Shown: positions 39,304 to 52,084 of the stretch, piece by piece | Position numbering within the stretch: position 1 is the first letter of the stretch | Layout: each line of letters begins with the position of its first letter | NCBI RefSeq assembly: GCF_932276165.1 | Contig: NC_064009.1 | Coordinates: 3,968,001-4,032,000, forward strand | DNA: 64,000 nt | From: Plutella xylostella | Taxonomy: Eukaryota > Arthropoda > Insecta > Lepidoptera > Plutellidae | Reading direction: 5' to 3' | Translations under genes and position numbers: made by a program | Notes under the pieces: generated by a model | The model's database searches: none | The model's input: only the letters and a program-made list of their open reading frames with translations | Told to the model about the DNA's origin: nothing

Positions 39304-40990
39304 CTGCCGGGAGGGTAAATAATAGTAATTATCATTTGTTGCAGACATCAGCAGTGGCCCAATGTTATAAACTAAACGCATAAGTACATTTTAAATTTAA
39401 AAACATAAAACAGTAAACTAACTTAAATTCTAGTATAATAATAGGGATATTAACAGGGGATTTAATAGTCTGTTTCGCCTCCCTAAAGACTCAAGTGCCT
39501 GTTTCACATCGTCTGGGTAAAAGTACAGTTGTTTGTATGATAAAAAATATGCTGTGATGGTTTTCTATCCACAGATATACATGGGAAAAATGCAATAAAT
39601 TTATGTATTACTTTATCTTGTTTGAGAAACAGGTATAAGCAGTAAAAGTAAGTGAGTAGTTTGTACTTGCTTATAAAAATCTCTCTGTGAAATACTCTAT
39701 CTGTAGATCGGTAATATCTGTGAAAAGCAGCATTTTATTCCCTCCACTTGAAGCCGTGACTACAAAGCCGTTCCACGGAAGTGCTATATTTGACCGAAAC
39801 TACAATATGGCGGAATGTAGTCTCCAGCTATTCAGCATTCGACACGTTGAATATGCAATATTCAGCTTTTCATGTGTGCACTTGTGGAGGTATTTCGTAG
39901 ATGAGCTTCGGAGTTCTCGTTTGTAAAGTTTTATTCCGTAGCGGATTCTGAAGCTGCACAGGTAATAATACCCTATATCATTATTATTTTTATTACAGTT
40001 TTGTTGGCCCACGACTATACCTTGTTTCACGGACATCTGACAGGACCCTTAAATACATTCGAATATGGGTAGTTTTTGTTTGTATCAGATGGTTTCCCCG
40101 TTAAACATGGTATAGCCCCTTGACACGTATTTATCTGGTAGTAAAATTGTATTTGTATTTTACTAAAAAACACAATATCCGTTTACTGACAGTACCTATT
40201 TATGTAATAAATTGGTAATAGTGTTGGGTAGTTTGGTAAACCCTATGGTTACGAAATCAAATTAATTTCGGATTAGTAATTTTTAAAAATATATGTAATA
40301 TCATTAGGTAATCTTATACTTGAGACTTGAGTTGATGAGATCACAAGCTACAATTCCATAATATCCTAAGGATCAAATCTCATTTCAGATGCAAACTTGG
40401 AATAGTAGGTCGGACTTCGGAGCAAATTCGCAAGATTCACGAGTTTCATGACTGACATAATGAATTCGGAGAGTTTCAGGAAACGTAGGGCAAATATTGA
40501 CTCCGGTCCACGGTCATCCGCTGGATAAACTTAGCTCCTACCTGCAGAGTATCTATCTACACGTACATAGGCATGGCGGTAGATACTGTTCTGTCACAGT
40601 TGATGCACCAATATAAAAAAATATTGTATTGGAATTTATGTGAATATTACCAAGATCGATGGTAACCACAAATTCAAATGTAAATGCAGCTTGCCAGTAG
40701 CGATGGCACGGGTTAAAATGCTCTTTAGCATACCTAGCACGAGGCGCAAGACGCGCAAAACAAGGCAAATCTTACCCCGCACACGCTCAAATCGCGTGAC
40801 CTGGAGTCTTGCGCCCCGTGTTAGGTATGAAGATCTCGACATCATTTTGATTGAGATGTGATAATAATGAGTAAGTTTACAGTATTTTGAAAAGATGACT
40901 CAAGAAACTATTTCAAACGTACAGCAGTCCGCAAAACAGAAAATTTTATATTTATAGTATTTATACTTTAGAATTTGACTTTCACTTTAC

Positions 40991-41115
40991 CAGTGTATGA
41001 GCACGTGTCCGTCGCGCAGACGCGCCGCGTGGATGAAGTCGTTGCACAGAGAGAAGTACTGCGTGAGGTTCTGCTCCGGCGAGTCCGACGCCATGATGCA
41101 CAGGTAGTGCTTGTC
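40991..41115 (-). CDS. DUSP22: DUSP15/22-like phosphatase, exon upstream of active site
   Basis: Acceptor TTTGTCTCCAG (AG at 41117-41116), phase 0 in. It reads DKHYLCIMASDSPEQNLTQY, FSLCNDFIHAARLRDGHVLI and H, ending in phase 2 (TG) before GTAAAG so that the Cys codon is split by the intron. YLCI-x-A-x-DSP-x-QNL and FIH-x-x-R form the substrate loop and general-acid region (Asp of A-S-D-S) of the family. The exon for the N-terminus (the usual MGNG-type myristoylation start and the L-x-G-x-Y-x-GN motif) was not found up to 64 kb; it probably lies beyond the window on the right. Confidence 0.93.
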
Positions 41116-41154
41116 CTGGAGACAAATGGGGACAAGTTAGCTAGTGTTGAGTAG

Positions 41155-41290
41155 TAAATAGAAAAAAAGAAAGAAAGAAATATTTATTTGACACACTGAA
41201 ACAGAACAATACGACAGAAAAATAAACAACAAAAAAAATAAGAGAATACTTAATACATATACAGAACAAACAAACAAAGGCTACCCAGAG
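41155..41290 (-). repeat. LINE 3' end fragment (antisense)
   Basis: On the - strand this reads as a 3' UTR and tail: GTGTCAAATAAATATTTCTT followed by (TTTC)n, typical of 5'-truncated insect LINE insertions. It lies just upstream of the 40991-41115 exon, between it and the exon relic at 41405-41455. Confidence 0.5.
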
Positions 41291-41404
41291 TGTCAAAACG
41301 GCACCAGCTCAGCATATGCTGTGGATACACAAGTACACATAGAATCAGTTAGTTCTATGAAAATATCGGTCCGAATAATTATGTGGCAACCCTGATTTGG
41401 AAGT

Positions 41405-41455
41405 AGCTTTGCTCCGGACAATCCGATGCCATGATTGAAGCACAGGTAGTCAGGG
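41405..41455 (-). pseudogene. Diverged partial copy of the 40991-41115 phosphatase exon
   Basis: On the - strand, ACTACCTGTGCTTCAATCAT and GGCATCGGATTGTCCGGAGC match the exon's HYLCIMASDSPEQ region over ~45 nt at about 80-85%, with a 4-nt insertion that breaks the frame. No acceptor is kept. It is older-looking than the TMEM184 copies. Confidence 0.6.
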
Positions 41456-41529
41456 TAGTAAGGGTTAAAATTTGTCAGTGTTAATAGGTATTGAAAATGC
41501 TGGTCGGCATATGTTAGTGACAACCCTAA

Positions 41530-44330
41530 AGTCTGCTTTTTAGCGTGTTGGTGACTAACCTTAGTCTAGTTGTAAAGGATGATTCAACAGTTTTATTAAT
41601 TTTCCATTTCACTATGTTAGCGTTTCACTTTGTACTAGGTAGGTAGATCCTAAGTAGACATAGGATTATAGCTTACGCCTTGTATAGGTACGTTACGAAA
41701 TACCTATATTATTTTTCCATTACCTACTGACGCAATGAGGGGAAAAATATTTACGTAGTCAATATTTGCCACATCTGTTTGGGAAGAATAGGTAATCTTT
41801 TTCTTGCAATGTTTTCTTGTGAGTCCGCATGAACCGCGCCCAGCCCGTAGAATGGAGAATAATACCTTAATACGAATAAGATTAGGTACAAGATTGATAA
41901 AATGTAAAAACTTCGGTTTGTTTTATTTCTAAATAAAAACGAAACTTTTTGGATAAACTGTAAGGAAGTTGAGACATGTAAAATTTATAAAAATAATTCA
42001 AAATAAAGTATCAAGTACCTACAAACTGTCTTACTTGCGTATAATAATTATTCAATTTTCAACAAGAAATAAGTCAAAGTCTTATATATAAATCTTAGTT
42101 AAGTATTAACTTATTTTATTCTGAAATAAATTTATAGCGGAAGCACAGTTACAAAAGAAAAAGTTGAACCTCAAAGACTTCCATTAATCGAGAAAGCAAG
42201 TCACTCCGCAGGGCACGACGGATGACCTCGCCTGTACTTCTATCTTCATGTTGGTTCGATCGGTTTTATATGTGCCAAGTATCGATGTAACTCCCTTAAT
42301 TGAGGTTAGGTTTTGATGGTTAGTCGGTGTATGCCTCGTGTATGCCTATGATAGCCCACCTTCTTTGTGAGAAACCTGTCACAGGTACCTTCCCAACTTA
42401 ACAAATTAATAATTATTATTTGATGTTAAATTTAAAATAAGTATGTGCTTCTATTTGACTTTTGATGACTTCTTGGGAACAGAACAGAACGCACAGCAGA
42501 TAACATTTTACGACAGCAAAATCACAGTCGCAGAGCTGCAATTTTACCTCTGCGAACTTTCGAGAAACGGTTCTTTTTTTCGGCCTGCATTACGTAAAGG
42601 GCATTCCCGAGGCAGGGTTGCTATTTATGTGAGGTGAGGTAAGCGGCGTGAATAATTACATTTCACGGCGTTGAGTGACCCCCGCCGACCCGCCGACCCC
42701 CACTGCAGTGACGAGCCAGAATGTTGTGGGGTGACTTTTTATCGCCGCTGTAGTAATCAAGATCAGTATGACAGCTTTTTATCGACCTGTAATTAATGTA
42801 GCTATGATATCCTTAGATTGATGAATTGGTTAAGTATAGTAGGTATGCGTGGAAAGTTCAATGCATGAGTACATATTTAATGCAAAATGACCTGAATGTT
42901 GTGATTATTGAAGATACCGAAAGTGAACTAAATTATACAATATTTATATTTAAAATGTATCTGTTTCGAACTAGTTACAAAAACTACTGATAGAAAAGGT
43001 CTTTTATCCTTTTATCTCATAAATTCTATCCGAAATTATACGATTAATTTCAACAATATCGTCCACATCCAATTCGCAGAAAAGACTCGTTACCGCGAAC
43101 AGCCAGTGAACACAACACAATAACACGAGTGGACCAATCAGCCGGCGCGTCGAGTTTGTTAATGGCGACCGACATCACATCGGTAATTCGAAAATTGCTG
43201 CGAAATTCACCGAAATTCAGGTGAAACTCGATGCGGCTTTAGATACATTATTTCAATGGCTTTGTATTTAATCCCTGAAAAGATCACCCACGCTGCAACT
43301 TTTTTGTGATCATGGTTTCGATTTCATGAGAGAGAACTTATCTTTTATCTTCACTACGATTCCGTGCGCCATAGTTATTTTATTACGCATCAATAATGAA
43401 TATCACGTACTTACGGTATAAAATATTCTAGTGATAGAACGTCACGTTCCTCTTTATCTAGAGATACTTTCCTACCAGAGCACCTTGACAGTAACTGAAA
43501 GTTATACGCAAACTCACAGCAACCGGTAATAGCCGTGGAGAGGTGAACGAAGCACGAGTTATGGCCGTTTCTGGACAAATGGGGGTCAAATAACCCGCTT
43601 TACGAGTCTTCGTTTCCATCAGGGATGTGCGAAACGATGATGCGTAGATGTAGCAGTAAGAAACCAATAGAAACAATTCATTTTCATAGCCTTCCAAATT
43701 ACACTTGAATGAAAGGTAGAGATCTTATCCGTCACGCCACCGCGTCCCCTCTTTTCTAATTAAGTACGAGTATGTATACTTCTATTAATTTGGACTGAAA
43801 ATTTATCGAAAATGGCGTACTACCCGCAGACGGTGGACGACGTAGCCTCGTCTTACTTTTTGTGTGCTAAAGTTGTTAAGTGCCTAAAATAATCCAAGAA
43901 CAAGACTCATTTAAGTATCAACTCCCTAAGTTCCACCGTTAAGTTTTGAAAACAAATATTTGTCTTCAATAAAAGTCGATCTCGTAGCTGGAATTCCAAT
44001 TTCCTTTTCTCAATATCGAAATCGGACAAATTTGCCGTCCCGCGGCCCTCTTGTGCTACTTTTGAGTGTAAACTTATATTAATGCAATAGAAATCCTTAA
44101 TATACTTACTAGATAATGCAGGTTACTATGTTTTTTCGCTCTATAAGTACAAGTAAATAAAAAAAAACATCTGTTGAGGAAGGTCCTGTATAGGCTGTAG
44201 GCAAACAGTATAGGTGCTTATGTACTTATAATCTTTATTTTCTTGTTTATTGAAGCGGCGCTTTCATACACCGTAGTTTTACCTCAGGGATTAATAATTC
44301 CATCGTATTATTGGTTTGAATCTCTTCAGA
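41530..44330. other. AT-rich DNA; no gene recognised
   Basis: Searched by eye for the missing N-terminal phosphatase exon without success. A GC-rich patch at 42660-42730 and the 43050-43200 stretch show no open conserved frame. No RNA gene seen. Confidence 0.45.
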
Positions 44331-44343
44331 CGATAATTCATCC

Positions 44344-44400
44344 TCAAATTCAAAATTCAAATTCAAAATGTTTATTTCGTTAACAATAATGGTTTACACA
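44344..44400 (-). repeat. LINE-type 3' tail (antisense)
   Basis: TCAAATTCAAAATTCAAATT at the left of AATGTTTATTTCG is, in reverse complement, the (TTGAATT)n tail after an AATAAACA signal that many lepidopteran LINE copies carry. Only the tail is identified. Confidence 0.4.
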
Positions 44401-44405
44401 ATCTA

Positions 44406-45876
44406 CAGGGTGTTAACTAGAATGCGTTTGAGCGGGAAATGGGGGTTAGTATTAGTCTAACCAAGCACGTTTCTAAGAAAAAAAACATCAGAATCTCGAA
44501 TATTTATGTTTAAAGTCTAAAGTAAAGTGGAAAGTTTTACCTTAATCAAAAACATGGTCACCCTACACAAACACATAACCAATGAGACATTCGATTGCAA
44601 AAGAACACACACTGTAAATTTGTTATCAACTTCACTTTTCATAATCTATTTGATGTAACTATGATTGTAATTAATTACACAGTAGGTAATAACAATTATT
44701 ATATAAAATTGAAATTATTCATGGTGATTAATGACATACTAATCAACAATTAAACAGCTGATTGTCATAAAGTTTGATAAATCGTACAGAATATAATTTA
44801 TGACTTTCTAGGAGCTCAAAACAATAATTAAACCTTTTTACTCAGAATAAGGTAAGCGTTTAGTATTCACCCTTGATACTTACCACATTTTATTTTTCTT
44901 TTATTACCTAAAGATGCGTACAGACCGGCCCAACGAACGTCCACCGATGGACATTTATCATACATAATACAGGGGCAGATTGAGCAACGAAGGTCAACAA
45001 AACCCGTTCGTTGGCGTTCGTTTGGCCGGTCTGTATGCAGCTAAAGTTAAAAGACCACAATGCATAACAGGATGATAACAGGGTCTACTTCAATGACGAA
45101 TTGGTTTACTTACACTCGCTCATCTCGATTTGTGTTGTGTACTTGCGATTGAGACGTCTTTGATGACGAATAGTACGGAAATCCTCATAATAAGTATGGC
45201 CTCACTTTAAATACCAGTAGAATAATAACAATCTCGCGTATCATAACCATCGAGTATTTATGATAGTCATTACCTTCTCTGTGGATCTAGTCTGTCAGTC
45301 AGTCATTGTTGTTTACTTGTTTACAATCATTTTTTACAAGTAAACAATTATTACCTAAAAGGGAAAAGGTACCTACAATTCTATCTTTTGATTACCAAGC
45401 CTTGTTCCTCATTTCGTTTTATGTTGTGCTGTGCTGTGAATACGTGTGACCTATGTTATGAAGCATAAAATGAAAATGTTCTGTATTCATAAAAGATAAT
45501 TGTGTATCAATAAAGTGATACTTATGGAGTAAAATGGAATGTCTACAATGGATTGGGTACTTTGAGTACCCAAAATCTCGGTAGGTACCTTGACGATGTG
45601 GCTCCACGAGTGTGGTGCAGATGCACGCATACTTTTTTATTGACCTTGGCTTTGAATTGTTTGGCCTTGATCTTGGCTTTCAAGTTCATGGTCATTCTGT
45701 CAAACGTACCTAAACCTGAATAGGGTGACTATGAAATTTTAAAATGTACTAAATAAAACTGTTTTATGTTGGTCAGCTTAAAGCAAATAAAATACGTTTT
45801 TTAATGTCTTATCGTGTTCAGTATCATCAGCTGTATCTACCATTTCCCGCTCCAACGCAATTAAGTTAACACCCTG
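44406..45876. mobile_element. 1.47 kb TIR element (CAGGGTGTTAACT ends)
   Basis: The left end CAGGGTGTTAACTAGAATGC and GTTTGAGCGGGAAATGG pair with the right end CATTTCCCGCTCCAACGCAA and TTAAGTTAACACCCTG: about 38 bp with few mismatches, flanked by TA-containing sequence. A second, weaker inner inversion joins TGGTCACCCTA (near 44560) with TAGGGTGACTA (near 45720). It contains a nested MITE (44914-45040). No transposase frame seen. Confidence 0.7.
44914..45040. mobile_element. 127-bp nested MITE with 6-bp target duplication
   Basis: The left end ATGCGTACAGACCGGCCCAA and right end TTTGGCCGGTCTGTATGCAG are inverted repeats. CTAAAG occurs directly on both sides (44908-44913 and 45041-45046). It is inside the 44406-45876 element. 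Confidence 0.75.
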
Positions 45877-45879
45877 TAT

Positions 45880-47670
45880 AATCAAGTGCTGAGACCAACC
45901 TAGTAGGCTATGTAATAACCTGTGACAGGAGGCCCCGCTCTTCCATATCTCTAGTAGGTACTTAATTATAACAAAAATCTGGTGTTTAATAATAATACAG
46001 TGAGTAAAAATAACTTTAAGATCCTTTCACAAAAAAAGCTGTAAACCAAACCAAACCAATAATGATTAAATTCTTTGCTATGTTTTTGAAATTATTTTAC
46101 AAGTACCGCGTAAAAACTTCCTTTCTTTCCCTTTGAACTTGAATTATTCACATTCGGGCGAGTTTTTCAACAAGATGGTAAACGGTATGATAAGTGCTCA
46201 CATTAAAAATGCTACATTTTCCTCAAAATAAACGTGAAATAAAAACTTTTTTCGCTAGAGGTCCTTGCTGAACATTATGTATCTAAGATAAAAATTAGCT
46301 AAACCTAAACGTGGGGAGGAATTAGCGATCATTTTAAGGCTGATTTTTCAATAGTCAGATACTTAAGGGTCGGCAATAGGTAATCGAGGGTTGGCATTGT
46401 CATAGAATTATATAGTAAATGATGCTCTACAGCCTTGAAAAAAATCACACAGGTAGCCGAAGAGTCTAGCTAGGTGCTGAATCATTCGAATTTAAGTTAA
46501 TGCTTATGGATAACTGTAAATTAAATCTGAAAAATCACTAAATCACACTCCCGTATTGTAACAACTGTGTCGTAATTATCAAGAATTTTCATATAATTCT
46601 TATCAAGTTATAAAGATAAATGCTTGGACTAGGCGCTAAATACCTTGTTTTTTAATGAACACACACCTATTTTGTGTAAATTAATCCCAAACTTGAGCAA
46701 TTTTTTTCCCTCAAATCTTCATACAAATATCTATGGCGGCTTTCTGTGTTATAAAATCATAAACACAAGCGACGTTTGACTCAGTCGGCCGGTGGCCTCC
46801 AAAGAAGGGTCACGTCGGTTTAGGCAGCACTGACAGCTCGCGATCTTTTCGTGTACAGATACAAAATCACTGCACATTGGTTGTCATTGCACTTTTTCAA
46901 CTTTTATGACACCAACATAATTTGATTTGAAATTGAGGAAGCATAATTCTTACACTATATTCAATACATTAAATTAAATCAGATAGTGGGCACTGTTCTC
47001 AAGTGACATTACAGTCTCGTAAAGGTCCGATGAGGAGCAGGAATATAGCGAATGGATCTAAGTGATGACAATACGTAGGAACATTAGGTTAGGATTCATC
47101 AAAAACACAGTCTCATGGTACTGGTTGAGGAATGGTCTCGTGAGGATCTGATGAGGGCAGTAACAAGGTGGTGACTGAATTTTATTTCAAAGATGTTAAT
47201 AGCTAAAAGCATCGAGTTTGGGCTATTAAGTATGTTTTTCAGAGAGACAGAAAGATATTTTAGGTTTCCTCTGGATTAGTTAGGTTTACTGGGTTTACTA
47301 AATTCATTCGTAACGTAAAATTGATAATGACGGAAGTTCTTCTATAGACAGTACCTAGTTACTAAAAAAACCAACGATAGATGGCGTAATTTGCAGAAGT
47401 ACCTATCTAGTCACCCTGTCACGGGGTGACTTCGGTTGGTAACTCAGAAAAAAATACTATATGTTATTGCATCAATAATAAAAAAATCAAGAAAATATTC
47501 AAAGTTTCCATCCTCGCACACAAATCACAAACTCATGCCCTGTTCTAGGAGCAGGGTCTACCCTAGTGCATTTTCATGACCACTTTTCGGTTCTACCTTT
47601 TTTGGCCCAAGATTTATTTGCCTAATCTCGTATTGCATAGTAACGTTTGGTTAAAGTCTCGTTTCGCCGA
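45880..47670. other. AT-rich DNA with a MITE fragment
   Basis: 46338-46366 (AGGCTGATTTTTCAATAGTC) matches the ends of the fold-back family at 59997-60112 and 61005-61135. Otherwise no gene or repeat boundary recognised. Confidence 0.4.
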
Positions 47671-47689
47671 AAATCGTATCAAATTCAAA

Positions 47690-48060
47690 TTTCAAATTCA
47701 AATGGTTTAATCGACGTAAAATTTTACAATTATTTGTCGATAGTCATCTACCACCATTTCACAAAGGCCCCGTCATTGAGAAGGAAAGAAATGGCGAAAG
47801 AAACTCCTCGAGCATCTTTTCAACTTTTTCCTTATAATCTATTACAATTTTTACTTATATCTAGTACCTACAATTTTACTTAAGTACCTATATCCATTTC
47901 ATTTTTTCAATAGCCTTAGCTGAGGTGGACAAGACCACGCGTTTTTGTCGTTTAAATAATCATTTATACTCTTTACTACATAATGTAGCTTTAACATAAT
48001 TCTTAAATTTTTGCTCAGTAAGGTTTATTGCTTCATTTGATAATTTATTATAAAAATAGC
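47690..48060 (-). repeat. LINE 3' region fragment (antisense)
   Basis: The stretch starts at an antisense TTGAATTTGAAATTTGAATT-type tail and includes ACCACCATTTCACAAAGGCC, a word I associate with 3' regions of common lepidopteran LINEs. No protein domain remains recognisable. Family assignment is from memory and weak. Confidence 0.35.
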
Positions 48061-48479
48061 CTAATAATAGGTTTATACAAAGTAATAATATTTGTTTGGC
48101 TTTAACTTTGACGGAGCGTCTCTCTATAGCGCAAACTGGTGCCTTGTATTGTTTCCGCTGTTTGGAAAACGCTCAGCTCCGCTTCGGTTTTGATGAACAT
48201 GTGCACCTAACACGCTCCTCCTCGCTTTGCTCGTCGTCGCACCTATCTTTAGGTTTCGATCTCATGGGGTTTGTAATAATTATTGTATGTGTATTATAAA
48301 TGTATGTTGTATTGCTCGTTAACTTTCGATTTTTTAATCATTCAATATCGTGATTTTCGGGATGTATGAGAAAAAATACCACAATTTGTACATTTACTAC
48401 ATACTTAATATATTATTTATTAAGATAACATTAGGAGAAACAATATTATACATAGGTATAGACGAACATACATTTGAGC

Positions 48480-48650
48480 AAACGAAACTTAGGTGTTTAA
48501 AGATTGTGCCTAAAGAGTTTTAGACGAAACGAGCCTTATGCCACATAATTCTTGGCAAAGTGATGGTTCGGCCAAAAAAGTTTAGACCATACGAGTTATG
48601 CGAAATGAGTTTTGGTCAATAAAGATTATGCGAGATGAGGGGAACCGCCA
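48480..48650. repeat. Degenerate short tandem-like repeat
   Basis: Loose reiterations of a ~25-30 nt theme (GAAACGAGCCTTATGCC, CATACGAGTTATGCGAAATG, AGATTATGCGAGATGAGG). It is non-coding, and similar strings are scattered in lepidopteran DNA. Confidence 0.4.
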
Positions 48651-48902
48651 CTTTTCACTTGTGTCCCACCGGTTTCGGTGCTCAGCGGAATAGTACCATT
48701 AACCATTATTATTCTGAGATATCATCACTTCTTATTCTGAGTTACCCAACATAAAAACACGCCATCTATTGAAATAATTTTTTAATTAGGATTTGTCTAT
48801 GGTGTGGTCCCCAAATTTAAGGGTAAAAGCAAAATAATTATATTTTAACCTTTTTTTATATCTCTTGTATTAAAAGACCAATTCAACGATACCCTACCTA
48901 CA

Positions 48903-49135
48903 CCATCAAAATAACCGGAAAAAATATCAGCCCCAATTTACTTGTATGGGAGAGGGAGTACTTACCCCAATATTTTTTTGGGGTACTCCCCATATCTATG
49001 CGAAATATCAGCTTGATATCTTTACCCATTTCTGAGAAAAAGGGCGGTGACAGACAGTCAGTCAGACAGAGGGACAACAAAGAGATCTTATAACGGTTGC
49101 TTTTTTCCTTTTGAGGTACAAAACCCTAAAAATAA
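48903..49135. repeat. Dispersed moth repeat with GACAGACAG…GGTACAAAACCCTAAAA motif
   Basis: The string CAGACAGTCAGTCAGACAGA, followed by AAAGAGATCTTATAACGGTT and CCTTTTGAGGTACAAAACCC, is a very common dispersed motif in lepidopteran genomes by my recollection. A hairpin-like TACCCCAATATTTTTTTGGG with GTA sits upstream. The transposon type is not determined. Confidence 0.4.
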
Positions 49136-49244
49136 GAAAAAATATTATTCTGCTACCAAAAAATATACTTACAAACATACAAACATACAATCGAAAAATA
49201 TTACCCTCCTTCTTCGGCAGTCGGGTAAAAACAAGTGAGACAGG

Positions 49245-49440
49245 GGGTCATTCTGAACTTTTGTTCTACGAGTTTTAAAAATTAACAAAAAAAAAACTTT
49301 TTCATAGAAACTTTGATGACACGTGACTTTTTACCATGGAAAACGAATATTTTTTTTCGCGAATTTGCAAAACTCGTTGAACAAAAGTTGTTCAGAATGA
49401 CCCCTTGAGTTGTGTCATCGCCTTTTGGCTTAGTATACCC
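49245..49440. mobile_element. Palindromic CAGGGTGTTG-type MITE, degenerate copy
   Basis: The core matches the family (ACGTGACTTTTTACCATGGA flanked by AACTTTTTCATAGAAACTTT and TTTTTCGCGAATTTGC; outer TTCTGAACTTTTGTTC pairs with GAACAAAAGTTGTTCAGAAT). The right GGCTTAGTATACCCTTA is kept, but the left terminal part is lost. Confidence 0.6.
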
Positions 49441-50025
49441 TTAGTATCTACACTTTAATACCTGTAGTTACCTTTCTACAAGTAAGTAAATACTACATTT
49501 GTTTAGAAAGCTAATCGGGTTCCGAGTATGGAGAAAAGTGGCACCCCTATTAATTTCTACTCTTTCCTGGTGCTTACCAGTGTAATTAAAAATTATACTT
49601 ACCCTCAAATCACTACTTGAAAATAATTGTCAATAAAGTTGGCGAGTAAAAGTTTATGACCCACTGTGCAAACTTACATGTGTGCGTGTCACTGCGTGTG
49701 CTGTGTGAAGAGCATTGAAAACCCAAATTTGGCGGGGCACGTCACCCTGTACGGGCCCTTAAGGCTGTCACTAAAGCTGGAAGAAAATCAGAATCTGTCA
49801 AATCTAGTGAGGGGGGGTTGAGGTATGCGGGGCGTTCTACGGACAATGACATGAAATTTTAACATAGTACTCGAAAACATAAAAGTGAAGACATGCCACT
49901 TTGTTAAAAATATACTAAGTAAGTAATATTGTTTTGTGATACGAAAATATTTATTTTTATTTGAAAGTATTTTTAATATTTAATAATTAATTATATATAA
50001 AGTCGTACCCGTGCCGATATTTATA

Positions 50026-50119
50026 CAGGTTGTTGCAAAAAGGGTTTAATACTATGCCGAAACCTACGTGTGCAGCATGTTATTGATGTTATTTCTAAGC
50101 CAGGAAATGAAATCAGAAT
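50026..50119. mobile_element. Left half of a CAGGGTGTTG-type MITE, split by a hAT element
   Basis: CAGGTTGTTGCAAAAAGGGT, then GCCGAAACC and GAAATCAGAAT, match copies at 15829 and 61765. The copy is interrupted at ATCAGAAT by the 50120-51997 insertion; only a short, diverged right part continues after 52005. Confidence 0.7.
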
Positions 50120-51997
50120 CAGTGGCGGATTTACAAATTTGCCGCCCGTAGGCCATTAAAATTTTGCCGCCCCTACTGATTTTTGAAATTTAATTCCGTT
50201 ATTAGTACGATTGTGAACTTAATTATATTTCTGTCATTTATTTACTAGATTATTTTAGCAACCCGCTATGTAATTTTTAAGAGTTTAATGTTGACCTAAT
50301 AAGTTTAATTTGACAGGCAAATAAAAAAACCTCGACTTTAAAGCGTACATCTGTAACTTTTAAACGGCTCAATCGATTTTTAGCAAACATATTGTCTAAG
50401 AGCACTCTTCCGTAAAACACATGTGATACAAAGAAAAACTAAATTGAAATCGGTTCATTCGTTCGGGTGTTATGATGCCACAGACAGACACGTCAATTTA
50501 TAACACCCCTCTTTTTGCGTCAGGGGTTAAAACAACAGCATGTACTAATCATAAGGTGGGGAAAGGCATGACTTAAAAATACCTACACTACAGACAAAAT
50601 AATGAGTGGTCAGTAAACATTGCTTTTGTAAAAAAAAATGCACTTAACAGTTTAAAAACAATACAAAAAAGACAATGAAATAAATTTATAAGTGCTTAAG
50701 TTTTACATTATTGTCTTTCGATATTTGCAAAATCATCAATGAAAAATATTTCATACAAAAATACCACAATACAGGCTCTGCCTAGCTTGGGGTTGGATGG
50801 CCGTGTGTGAGATATCCCCACATATTTATTTATTTATTTATATATTGTGTATGAAATATTTTTCATAAGTTCTTGCTCTATGCACAAAAGAAATAAAGCA
50901 TTATGATTTTCTTAACTTAAAGTAGATCATAGGTAGTTTTTAACCCGTTTTAAGCAAGAAAAACTTCTCTCACCTGAACAATTTGTCACCGATGTACCAT
51001 GCGAAGTGCAATATCCAAGTTTGGATAAATAATAATATGCCCAAATTCTGTTTTCGCAGAAGAATAGATAAGGTAGGTTATTCCGAAAGGTTTTTGGGTG
51101 AGTTGGATACATGTTCGTATTTTGTCAATTTATGATGGTTGGGTCATTTTGATTCATGTAAGGACGCTTTGTATACTTGAATATAATACCTAAAACTCCG
51201 TTTAAAAGACTTCTCTAAGTACCCACGGAATACGTGAATATTTTAGTTTCATAAGCTGATATTTTTTAAAAATGAGTTTTAGTTTATTTAAGCTAAAGGA
51301 CCATATATATTTTTCGATCAGCTATAACCTTGCAAAAACTCATTTCGAAATATTGCCTACAACTGCCCAGAAGTACTTATACACATTTATATGATATTTA
51401 TAAATCGAAATTACCCAATCACCAGAATTTCATAATAAAATGTTCCAATATTCGGAATTACCCTAATCAGCTAATTCAGGAAAATACAAAAAAAATGAGC
51501 TTGGTTTTTTTAAATTCCGAACGTAGTGAACTAAAACGACCATCTTTTGGATGAAAAAACAATCTGTTAAATAACTTAACTGATTTCTTAATTACCGGTG
51601 TGCGGGTAACTCCGAAAATTAAAAAATGCGGAAATTTGCACTTTTTTACTAATTTTACGTTTTAACACGCACGCCCGGTCCTAGCGCCCTGAGTCAACCC
51701 AAGCGAGGTACAAGATTAAGTTGCCGTCAAGGTGAAGGTTCCACGGTTTAAAGTATGGCTGCTTTTAGAAGAAATCGGCAAAAATCGGAATACCCACCTG
51801 GTGCTTATGTAATGATCCAGAATCAAATCGTTTTCGTATTTTATAATCGTAATTTATTTGTAATTTATACATGGATAGTGTACACGTATAATAATAAAAA
51901 AAAAATTAAAAAAAAAACTATTTGCCAAATTTGCCGCCCTTCTCAATCTGCCGCCCTAGGCACTGGCCTTTTTGGCCTATTGGTAAATCCGCCACTG
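50120..51997. mobile_element. hAT-type element, 1.88 kb, with 8-bp target duplication
   Basis: The ends CAGTGGCGGATTTAC and GTAAATCCGCCACTG are 15-bp inverted repeats of the hAT type (CAG-x-GGCGG). ATCAGAAT (50112-50119) is duplicated at 51998-52005, the 8-bp duplication of hAT transposition. Subterminal TTTGCCGCCC near 50137 and TGCCGCCCTAGGCACTGGCC near the right end are also related inversely. No intact transposase is visible (longest frames are 60-85 codons, unfamiliar). The interior includes a common dispersed motif (CACGTCAATTTATAACACCC near 50490). It is thus a non-autonomous or decayed copy inserted into an older MITE. Confidence 0.85.
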
Positions 51998-52084
51998 ATC
52001 AGAATGTAAAAAAATCGCGAAAATATTATCAGAGTTTAATAGTTCAGGGTGTTGTATTAAACTCTGCCCCCGTGTGAGGTATAT

